A stretch of 64,000 nucleotides of DNA from assembly GCA_008032935.1 (NCBI GenBank), contig CP032039.1, positions 992,001 to 1,056,000 on the forward strand, written 5' to 3'. Source of the DNA: Helicobacter pylori (lineage in GTDB: Bacteria; Campylobacterota; Campylobacteria; Campylobacterales; Helicobacteraceae). Below, one piece after another: positions 57,031-64,000 of the stretch; position 1 is the first letter of the stretch, and the number at the start of each line of letters is the position of its first letter. The notes under the pieces were generated by a model. That model was not told the DNA's origin. It made no database searches and was given only the letters and a program-made list of their open reading frames with translations. The translations under genes and the position numbers were made by a program.

Positions 57031-58529
57031 TTAAAGCTTCCACACGATTTCGGTGAAAATATGGCTCCTGTCTTGATCGGTGGCGGGTTGGCTGTCTAAT
57101 TTTGGCCCGTTCCACCCCATTTTATAGCCTTGATGCATCAACACATTATAATATTCAAATTTAATGTCGGCTGAAAAATTTTTAGTGAATTTATAGCCCA
57201 AGTTGAGCGATAGGACTTGTTCGTTCGCTCTAGGCCCATAAGTCAAACGCCCCAATAAACCCCAAAGGAATTTCCTATGCACCCCACCGCCAAAGGCAAA
57301 CACGGTAAAAGCGTTTGCATCCATCATGTAAGACAAAGAGTTAAGGGTGTTTGCATAAACGGTGTTCGTCCAAAAGTCAAAGCCCAAGCGGTTACCATGG
57401 TAGCCTATCATCCAGTTAGCGTTCCCAAAGGATTTATAAATCCCAAAACCAAAATTGTATTCATTCCATTCAAACTTTTGTTTGATCATCAAGCTGTGCG
57501 CGTTCTTACCGGCTAGCATGCCAAACTGATAAGTATCCCAAAACCTTTTAGCATAAAAGGGATTAAGCACGGTAATATCGGTTTGAGAGCGAAACCCCAA
57601 GCCAGTGAAAGTGGGGTTACTATCATAGGTGATCGTAAAGTTGGGGTCGTATTCGTTAAAGGGTGAAAAATAGACAAAAGGCTGAATGCTGAAACCCTTG
57701 TAATTCCAAATGATATAAAAGGCATGCACCCCTGGGTTTATGGTTTGCCCGTTTTTAAGAGTGTAGGTTTTAGGCGAATAGAAATTATAAAGCCACTCGT
57801 TATAGGCAAAGCCACGACCAAACGAGCTAAACCACCAGAATTTGAAATTCCCTAAATTTAAGGTCATGTCCAAGCCTTGGTTGTAACCACTCATATAGTC
57901 CGCTGGGGATTCGTATCTCCCGCCCCTAATTTCAAAAATATCTTTGTAGTTGTAGCGCAAGTAAGCGTTATAAATCACATAGTTTCTGGTGTGATCGGCA
58001 TAACTTTTAGCGCAAGTGGAAGCCGCTAAAGCTTCTTGATTAGACAACTGCGTCATTTCAGCTTGAGTCATCTTATCGTATTGGCCTTGAGTCAAATTCC
58101 CTGTGGCTAACCCGCAACTAGCCCATGGTTTTTGCCCTACAAGACCGCCCCAATAGCCCACATAGTTCCATGTCATAGCCCCATAGGTTTTCCCTGTAAC
58201 TTCGTTAATAAAATCCTTAGTGGTATCATAAATTACAGCACCCCCCAACCTCCAAGACTCCCGTCTAAATGGTGCCCGTTAGCCGTAGCGCTTTTGGGCA
58301 AGAGCTCCGTAAAATCTACTTGCATGTAAGCCATAACCGTCATAAAGGTTTCGGTAGGGTAAAGCCCTTTATTAGTGTTGATAGGTTTGTTATTGAAACC
58401 GACTTTAGAGAAACTTTCAGCACCCGCTTTGATTTTAGCGATTTTACCCAAATCAAGAGCTTCACTTTGAGAAGAGAATAAAAAAAGAAGCGTTGCGATA
58501 TTTTTAGCAGATGCAACTTTGTAGTTCAT
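57031..58529 (-). pseudogene. hofF: Hof-type outer membrane protein (HofF-like), frameshifted
   Basis: Helicobacter outer-membrane family. The N-terminal part (58529 to 58233) has a signal (ASAKNIATLLFLFSSQSEAL) and mature DLGKIAKIKAGAESFSKVGF. The C-terminal part (58248 to 57031) is a barrel with YNAYLRYNYKDIFEIRGGRY and ending in IFTEIVWKL. Frames join if the 6-C run at 58241-58246 (plus strand) has a seventh base: SLGGWGGAVIYDTTKDFINE, total about 499 aa. As read, the first part stops after GGWGVL. The HofF name comes from recalled gene order. Confidence 0.85.
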
Positions 58530-58810
58530 GCGTTTAACCTTTAGTATAAACCAAAAATTCTAAATAGAGTAAGCCAACACCATTCAAAGAAAATTTTTTC
58601 TTACAGATCTTAAACATCTAATCAGTCTGTTCATCTTCCGTCCTTTTTTCTACGAAGTCCGACTTACAAAGTTAATTCTTAACTAAGTCGTGCGTTAATA
58701 CTAGCATAATATTATGGTTTTTTTTAATTTTAAGAATAAAATTTTTCTTTGCTAGTCAAATACAGACACTCAAAGCCTTATTTCATCTCAATATTATTTA
58801 ATTTTTTAAT
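58530..58810. other. 281-bp intergenic region between LolC/E and hofF
   Basis: Holds the likely hofF promoter: the minus strand reads TATTAT at 58711-58706, far upstream (about 180 nt) of the start. There is a T-run at 58717-58725. No gene or clear repeat seen. Confidence 0.4.
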
Positions 58811-60043
58811 TTATTCATTCCTTAACACGCTTAAAGCGTCAATAGTAGAAGCTTTTTTAGACGGGTAATAAGAAGAAAGCCCTACGATAATGATAGAGCC
58901 TATTAGAGTGAGCGTAAAATCCATTAAAGACAAATCTAAAGGCAAAGTGTTGATGCCATAGACATCCGCCGGGAGCGAGATGATAGGGAACACGCTTAAA
59001 AGATACATGCTTATAAACGCTAAAACCACCCCAAGAATCACACCGCCCAAACCAATGATATTGCCCAAATAAAAAAAGGTTTTTTGGATTTCTTTTTGGC
59101 TGCTCCCCATGCTAAAGAGTAGGGCGATTTCTTTACGCCTGTTCATCACCACCATTAAAAGCGAGCTGATGATATTCAAAGACGCCATTAAAATAATGAG
59201 CATTAGCACAATGAATAACGCTCTTTTTTCTAATTCCATCGCCGAGAAAAAATTCCCGTTTTGTTGCCACCACCCTTCAATGCCTATGCCATGATGGTTG
59301 ATGGTCTTTAAAGCGTTGCGTAAAATTTCAATATCCTTCATGGGCGTTTTAGAATAGACATGCACCCCATCATAAAGCCCTAAAGGCAATCTCCTGATCG
59401 CGCTTATGGCTTGAAGGCTCGTGTACATGTAACTCATGTCATAAGATTTTAGCCCTGAATCAAAATCGCCTTTGATAGTAAAACGCTTCATGATAGGGGA
59501 GAGCGTGAGACCGGTTGGCTCTAATTCGGTGAAAAACAAATCGGCTTTTTGATTGAGATCTAAATTCAAGCTGTATCTCAAGCTTTTCCCCACGATCAAA
59601 CTAAAAGGGTTTTTAAAAAGATCGTTTTCATTAATGTTTTTTAAAGCGTCGTTTAAAACCTCATTGATGCGTCTTTCTTTAGAAAAATCAACCCCAAACA
59701 CCACGCCACCATTCATAGAATGCACGCTTTTAATCAGGCTTTGGGTTTGCAAATAGGGGCTAAAAAGCAAATTGGGGAACTTTTTTTCTAAAGCTTGAAC
59801 CACTTCTTCGCTGATCCCATAAGGGCTTGTGGTATAGAGCGTTAAGGGGTAATTCATCACAAAAAGCTTTTTTTCAAATTCCTTACTCATGCCGTTCATG
59901 ATCGCCATAGCCACAATTAAAACCATCACGCCAACCGCCACGCCAAAAAAAGCTAACAAAGCGGTGATGCTAATAAATGGCTGGCTTTTATCAAAACGCA
60001 AATAACGCTTGATAAGGAAAAAGATTAAGGATCTATTTGGCAA
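58811..60043 (-). CDS. Lipoprotein-releasing ABC transporter permease (LolC/LolE type)
   Basis: 410 aa. An N-terminal helix ([20 protein letters not shown]), a large periplasmic domain, and three C-terminal FtsX-type helices ([19 protein letters not shown], then [17 protein letters not shown] and [18 protein letters not shown]). Releases lipoproteins from the inner membrane to LolA; with only one such permease here it may form a homodimer (LolF type). Its first 11 bases overlap the end of secA. lolA is nearby, divergent. Confidence 0.92.
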   Translation of the reverse strand: MPNRSLIFFLIKRYLRFDKSQPFISITALLAFFGVAVGVMVLIVAMAIMNGMSKEFEKKLFVMNYPLTLYTTSPYGISEEVVQALEKKFPNLLFSPYLQTQSLIKSVHSMNGGVVFGVDFSKERRINEVLNDALKNINENDLFKNPFSLIVGKSLRYSLNLDLNQKADLFFTELEPTGLTLSPIMKRFTIKGDFDSGLKSYDMSYMYTSLQAISAIRRLPLGLYDGVHVYSKTPMKDIEILRNALKTINHHGIGIEGWWQQNGNFFSAMELEKRALFIVLMLIILMASLNIISSLLMVVMNRRKEIALLFSMGSSQKEIQKTFFYLGNIIGLGGVILGVVLAFISMYLLSVFPIISLPADVYGINTLPLDLSLMDFTLTLIGSIIIVGLSSYYPSKKASTIDALSVLRNE

Positions 60044-62630
60044 ATAAGCCCTTTTTAGGCCCGCTTTTAGCGCAACAATCTTTGTATTTTTTCCCGCTCC
60101 CGCAAGGGCAAGGCTCGTTTCTTTTAGGGGTTTTAGAAAAAGCTTTCATGGCCACATTCAAATCTTCATCTAAAGTTTCTTCATGGCGGTAAGTTACGCT
60201 CTCATGCTCTCTTTCTTCGCTAAAATTATCCAAATAACGCTCCGCATCGCTAGAATCTTGCTCATTTTCAAACTGGATCTTAGAAAAGGTTTTGATCGCT
60301 TCTATTTTAATGTCTTCAATGAGTTCTAAGAAAAGGTTGTAACTCTCTTTTTTGTATTCTACAAGGGGGTCTTTTTGGTTATAGCCTCTCAAATTAATAC
60401 CAGTTTTGAGATTATCCATCGTATAAAGGTGCTCTCGCCATGCGTTGTCTAAAATCTGCAAATACACGATGCGTTCGATCCGGCTTCTTTGTTCGCTATC
60501 CAAAGCTTTCATTTTGTTTTCATAATCGTTTTTGAGTTTTTCAGACACAAACTTTTCAATAGGGGAGGCTTTTTCTAAATCCTCTAATTCAACGCTAGCG
60601 TTAAAATCTTCTTTTAAAATGTTTTTAAGCCCTAAAAGCTCCTCTTCAGACAGGTTTTGATGGTCAAAGGCTTTGAGTTTAGAAAAGATTTGATTGAGCG
60701 CGTATTCTCTGTTTTCAGCGATTTTAGCACCAATATCGTAATTAACGTCTAATAATTCATCTCTAAATTTATACACGCTTTTTCGTTGCTCATTAGCCAC
60801 ATCATCGTATTCTAACAAATGCTTACGGCTTTCAAAATGCAAGTTTTCCACTTTTTTTTGCGCGTTTTCCACCGCTCTTGTAACGAGTTTGGATTCAATG
60901 TGTTCGCCGTCTTTAAGCCCTAATTTTTCCATCACCCCCTTAATCCTATCGCTCCCAAAAATGCGTAACAGATTGTCTTCTAAACTCAAATAAAACTGAC
61001 TCACCCCCGGATCGCCTTGGCGCCCGCTTCGCCCCCTTAATTGGTTGTCAATCCTGCGGCTCTCATGCCTTTCAGTGCCAATGATATACAGCCCCCCAAG
61101 TTCTTTAACCTCATCGGTGAGCTTAATATCAACGCCTCTGCCTGCCATGTTAGTCGCAATCGTAACCGCCCCCTTAAGCCCGGCGTCTTTGATGATTTCA
61201 GCTTCTTTAGTGTGTTGCTTAGCGTTTAAAACGGTGTGAGGGATGCGCTCTTTTTTGAGTAAAGCGTGCAAGGTTTCACTCTTTTCAATACTGGCCGTGC
61301 CGACTAAAACGGGCTGCCCCTTATCGTGCAATTCTTTAATTTTAAGGATCACAGCGTCAAATTTTTCTTTTTCACTCTTATAGATTAGATCGTTCAAATC
61401 TTTTCGTTTGATCGCTAGATTAGTAGGGATAGACACCACTTCTAAATTGTAGATTTCTAAAAATTCTGTGGCTTCGGTTTGAGCCGTGCCTGTCATGCCT
61501 GAAAGTTTAGAAAACATCCTGAAATAATTTTGGAAAGTAATATCCGCTAAGGTTTGGCTCTCTTCTTTAATGCTCACGCCCTCTTTAGCCTCTAAAGCCT
61601 GATGCAGGCCCTCACTAAAGCGCCTCCCCTCAGACAAGCGGCCGGTAAATTCATCTACAATCACCACCTCATTATTGGCTACAATATAATCTTTATCAAT
61701 AAAAAAGAGGTAGTTCGCTTTCAAAGCCTGGTCTAAATGGTGCGATAAGGCGGCGTTTTCAATCTTGTATAAATTATCCACGCCAAAGAGGTTTTCGGCT
61801 TTTTTAATCCCCTCTTCAGTGATTAAAATCGCGCGGTTTTTTTCATCTATGGTGAAATCGGTTTCCACTTGCATGCTTTTAGCGACTTCATCAGCCTTGT
61901 TGTAATTTTCCATGCGCCTATCCACAGGCCCTGAAATGATCAAAGGGGTTCTCGCTTCATCAATTAAAATGGAATCCACCTCATCAACAATAGCGAACGC
62001 ATGCGATTTTTGCACTTTATGCTCTAAAGAATATTTCATGTTATCCCTTAGATAATCAAAGCCAAATTCATTATTAGTGCCATAAACAATGTCTTTAGAA
62101 TAAATCTCTAAGCGTTCGTCATCGTCTCGCACGCTCGCGGTGATCGTGCCTACGCTATAACCTAAGAATTGATACAACGGCTCCATTTCTTTAGAATCCC
62201 TATGGGCTAAGTAATCATTGACCGTTACCACATACACGCTTTCACCTTTCATAGCGTTCAAAGCCACCGCTAAAGTAGCGACTAAAGTCTTACCCTCCCC
62301 GGTTTTCATTTCAGCGATCTTGCCATCGTTTAAAACCATGCCCCCAATGAGTTGCACGTCAAAATGGCGCATCTTTAAGATCCTTTTGCTCGCTTCTCTA
62401 GTGATAGCAAAGCTTTCTGGTAAAACTTCTAAAAGGGTTTTTTCTTGCAAATCTTTTTCTACGGATCGCACGCGATTTTTTAATTCTTCAAAAGCGTTTT
62501 GTAATTCAACATCGCTCATTTTTTCATAAGTAGGCTCTAAGGCGTTGATAGTTAGGACTTGTTTTTTGTATTGTTTGATCCAGCGATCGTTTCTGGTGCC
62601 AATGATTTTTCCAATGATTGCTTTTATCAT
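60033..62630 (-). CDS. secA: Preprotein translocase ATPase SecA
   Basis: 865 aa. Walker [14 protein letters not shown], Walker [21 protein letters not shown], helicase-motif regions GTASIEKSE and [11 protein letters not shown], then [13 protein letters not shown], and a C-terminal SEC-C zinc motif [14 protein letters not shown]. Drives Sec-dependent protein export. It overlaps the LolC/E gene by 11 bp. Confidence 0.98.
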   Translation of the reverse strand: MIKAIIGKIIGTRNDRWIKQYKKQVLTINALEPTYEKMSDVELQNAFEELKNRVRSVEKDLQEKTLLEVLPESFAITREASKRILKMRHFDVQLIGGMVLNDGKIAEMKTGEGKTLVATLAVALNAMKGESVYVVTVNDYLAHRDSKEMEPLYQFLGYSVGTITASVRDDDERLEIYSKDIVYGTNNEFGFDYLRDNMKYSLEHKVQKSHAFAIVDEVDSILIDEARTPLIISGPVDRRMENYNKADEVAKSMQVETDFTIDEKNRAILITEEGIKKAENLFGVDNLYKIENAALSHHLDQALKANYLFFIDKDYIVANNEVVIVDEFTGRLSEGRRFSEGLHQALEAKEGVSIKEESQTLADITFQNYFRMFSKLSGMTGTAQTEATEFLEIYNLEVVSIPTNLAIKRKDLNDLIYKSEKEKFDAVILKIKELHDKGQPVLVGTASIEKSETLHALLKKERIPHTVLNAKQHTKEAEIIKDAGLKGAVTIATNMAGRGVDIKLTDEVKELGGLYIIGTERHESRRIDNQLRGRSGRQGDPGVSQFYLSLEDNLLRIFGSDRIKGVMEKLGLKDGEHIESKLVTRAVENAQKKVENLHFESRKHLLEYDDVANEQRKSVYKFRDELLDVNYDIGAKIAENREYALNQIFSKLKAFDHQNLSEEELLGLKNILKEDFNASVELEDLEKASPIEKFVSEKLKNDYENKMKALDSEQRSRIERIVYLQILDNAWREHLYTMDNLKTGINLRGYNQKDPLVEYKKESYNLFLELIEDIKIEAIKTFSKIQFENEQDSSDAERYLDNFSEEREHESVTYRHEETLDEDLNVAMKAFSKTPKRNEPCPCGSGKKYKDCCAKSGPKKGLFAK

Positions 62631-62776
62631 GGTAGTAGTAACCTTTTAAGAGTGCTTCAATCCCATTTATTTGATTAAAGCGTCAGTTTTTAATCCCATT
62701 TTAGCATGGATAAAATAAAAGTCATGTAAAATAAAGGGTTTTATTAAAGATGAGAGTTTGTTTTAAGGTTTGAATA

Positions 62777-63331
62777 ATGAAAGCTTTTTTAAAAATTGTA
62801 ATGGTTTTGGTTTTTATAGGCGTTGCTTGCGCTAAAAATCCTCCAGCCCTTTCTAAAGAAGAAGAGATTTTACAACATTTGCAAAGTTTTAGCGCGAGTT
62901 TCAAGCAAGTGTTAAAAAATGAAAAGCCCTTAGTTTATTATGGGGTTTTAAAGGCTAAAGCCCCTAATTGGGCTTTATGGGTTTATGAAAAGCCTTTAAA
63001 AAAAGAAATTTACATGAACGATAAGGAAGTGGTGGTTTATGAGCCTAATTTATTCCAAGCGACTATCACGCCCTTAAAAGACAAGACGGATTTTTTCACC
63101 ATTCTCAAGCGGCTAAAAAAGCAGGCTGACGGATCTTTTAAAACGATTATCAACAAAACCACTTATCGTTTGGTTTTTAAAGACGGCAAGCCTTTTTCGC
63201 TGGAATTTAAAGATGGAATGAATAATCTTGTAACGATCACTTTTTCTCAAGCAGAAATCAACCCCACCATTGCTGATGAAATCTTTGTTTTTAAGCCTAA
63301 AGATGAAAATATTGATATTGTGCACCAGTGA
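62777..63331 (+). CDS. lolA: Outer-membrane lipoprotein carrier LolA
   Basis: 184 aa periplasmic chaperone that moves lipoproteins to the outer membrane. Signal peptide (LKIVMVLVFIGVACA), then ILQHLQSFSASFKQVLKNE, GVLKAKAPNWALWVYEKP (the LolA concave-sheet region) and VVVYEPNLFQATITPL. Divergent from secA with a 146-bp gap. Confidence 0.92.
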   Translation: MKAFLKIVMVLVFIGVACAKNPPALSKEEEILQHLQSFSASFKQVLKNEKPLVYYGVLKAKAPNWALWVYEKPLKKEIYMNDKEVVVYEPNLFQATITPLKDKTDFFTILKRLKKQADGSFKTIINKTTYRLVFKDGKPFSLEFKDGMNNLVTITFSQAEINPTIADEIFVFKPKDENIDIVHQ

Positions 63332-63370
63332 TTTTTGATGATTCATTGCGTTTTGTTAGCAAAAGTTAGC

Positions 63371-63376
63371 TAAAAT
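63371..63376 (+). promoter_or_regulatory. Possible -10 element for tmRNA
   Basis: TAAAAT lies 21-26 bp upstream of the mature tmRNA 5' end, consistent with a short processed leader. Confidence 0.4.
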
Positions 63377-63396
63377 AGACAAGCTTTTGAAATCAT

Positions 63397-63782
63397 GGGG
63401 CTGACTTGGATTTCGACAGATTTCTTGTCGCACAGATAGCATGCCAAGCACTGCTTGTAAAACAGCAACAAAAATAACTGTAAACAACGCAGATTACGCT
63501 CCAGCTTACGCTAAAGCCGCGTGAGTTAATCTCCTTTTGGAGCTGGACTGATTAGAATTTCTAGCGTTTTAATCACTCCATAACCTTAAGCTAGACGCTT
63601 TTAAAAGGTGGTTCGCCTTTTAAACTAAGAAACAAGAACTCTTGAAACTACCTCAAGGTTTTAGAAAGTTGGACCAGAGCTAGTTTTAAGGCTAAAAAGC
63701 TAACCAATTTTCTAAGCATTGTAGAAGTTTGTGTTTAGGACAAGATTTTTGGACTGGGGTTCGATTCCCCACAGCTCCACCA
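63397..63782 (+). ncRNA. ssrA: tmRNA (ssrA)
   Basis: Transfer-messenger RNA for ribosome rescue. The 5' GGGGCTG (63397-63403) pairs with CAGCTCC (63772-63778), followed by A and an encoded CCA. The T arm GGGGTTCGATTCCCC is present near the 3' end. Length 386 nt. The tag reading frame at 63480-63524 codes VNNADYAPAYAKAA after the charged Ala, ending TGA. Stem-loops and pseudoknot-like regions lie between. Confidence 0.97.
63480..63524 (+). other. tmRNA proteolysis-tag reading frame
   Basis: Resume codon GTA at 63480, then tag VNNADYAPAYAKAA and stop TGA 63522-63524. With the initial Ala the tag is AVNNADYAPAYAKAA. Confidence 0.9.
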
Positions 63783-63824
63783 TATTAAAAAGTATCATTT
63801 TTATAGCGTATTGAAGGAAGGTAA

Positions 63825-64000
63825 ATGCAGAAGTTTTTCTCTCGTTTTAGAAGGTGGGCGTTGCCCTTTTATTTTGTGAGCGCTTTAGCAGCGATTGATA
63901 TTGATGAAGTGACAGAAGCTCAAGCTAACAGCGTGAAATTAAGCGATCAGTTAGTGAGCCTGAGCGATAAGCTTTTAGAAAAAGCGGTGGATAGGGGGCA
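63825..64000 (+). CDS. Exported protein of unknown function (3' truncated by window)
   Basis: ATG 63825 with AAGGAAGG upstream; the frame is open to the window end (58 aa visible). A signal peptide is seen (RFRRWALPFYFVSALAAIDI), then a soluble helical region (DEVTEAQANSVKLSDQLVSL). No family recognised from the visible part. Confidence 0.8.
   Translation, partial: MQKFFSRFRRWALPFYFVSALAAIDIDEVTEAQANSVKLSDQLVSLSDKLLEKAVDRG

Overview
The window is a contiguous piece of a Helicobacter pylori chromosome. The evidence is its AT-rich composition (I estimate about 39-40% GC), the species-typical proteins (HpaA with its KRTIQK motif, a fused ProWX transporter, Hor- and Hof-type outer membrane proteins, a FecA-type receptor, two GT25 LPS galactosyltransferases, PseB) and a gene order matching my memory of the HP0850 to HP0783 interval of strain 26695, read in that direction. 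It is dense core genome. I found no insertion sequence, prophage, CRISPR array or rRNA operon.

Layout. 1-5155: a type I restriction-modification operon hsdM (5' end cut by the window), hsdS, hsdR. 5240-7483: a translationally coupled thiamine-salvage operon thiM-thiD-thiE. 7591-13614 (minus): an unknown protein, coaBC, pseB, a frameshifted FadL-family porin, an unknown lipoprotein and a FlgP-like lipoprotein. 14193-16138 (minus): tRNA-Arg(CCU), HU, and a frameshifted der. 16215-22812 (plus): a lipoprotein, speE, coaE, gatA, guaB, atpB and an RRM protein. 23031-35376 (mostly minus): a GT25 enzyme, trxB-trxA, yraN, hom, uvrC, an unknown protein, a frameshifted proV with proWX, a motility block (unknown periplasmic protein, motB, motA), a MoeB/ThiF enzyme and an MBL-fold hydrolase. 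A small unlisted LptM-like lipoprotein gene lies on the plus strand at 29420-29599. 35509-41349 (plus): a MidA-like methyltransferase, an unknown protein, rsmD, fliL, acpS and fecA-like receptor behind a Fur-box-like site. 41360-56669: a YgjP-type peptidase (minus), the second GT25 enzyme, ribBA, a DUF3943 protein, ribA, moaD-moaE-mogA-moaC, hpaA, horG, tig-clpP-def-comM, cadA, and a second orphan hsdS. 57031-62630 (minus): frameshifted hofF, a LolC/E-type permease and secA. 62777-64000 (plus): lolA, tmRNA, and the start of an exported protein.

How genes work together. The two hsdS genes sit 55 kb apart as direct repeats and share a 507-bp identical target-recognition-domain block that occupies the first half of one protein and the second half of the other. 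They also differ in the number of four-residue ELNT spacer repeats. One HsdM/HsdR pair could therefore serve two specificity subunits that can exchange domains. LolA with LolC/E, SecA, HpaA and several small lipoproteins form an envelope-biogenesis theme. RibBA with stand-alone RibA, and the Moa/Mog cluster with MoeB, are cofactor pathways.

Other points of interest. Four genes (fadL, der, proV, hofF) are each broken by the apparent loss of one G/C in a short G/C run, while longer G/C runs elsewhere stay in frame. A family of four intergenic G-rich hairpin repeats includes two potential G-quadruplexes. A 21-A tract lies inside a small possible reading frame. No completely new multi-gene system stands out; the specificity-domain shuffling and the intergenic repeat family are the strongest unexplained or special signals.
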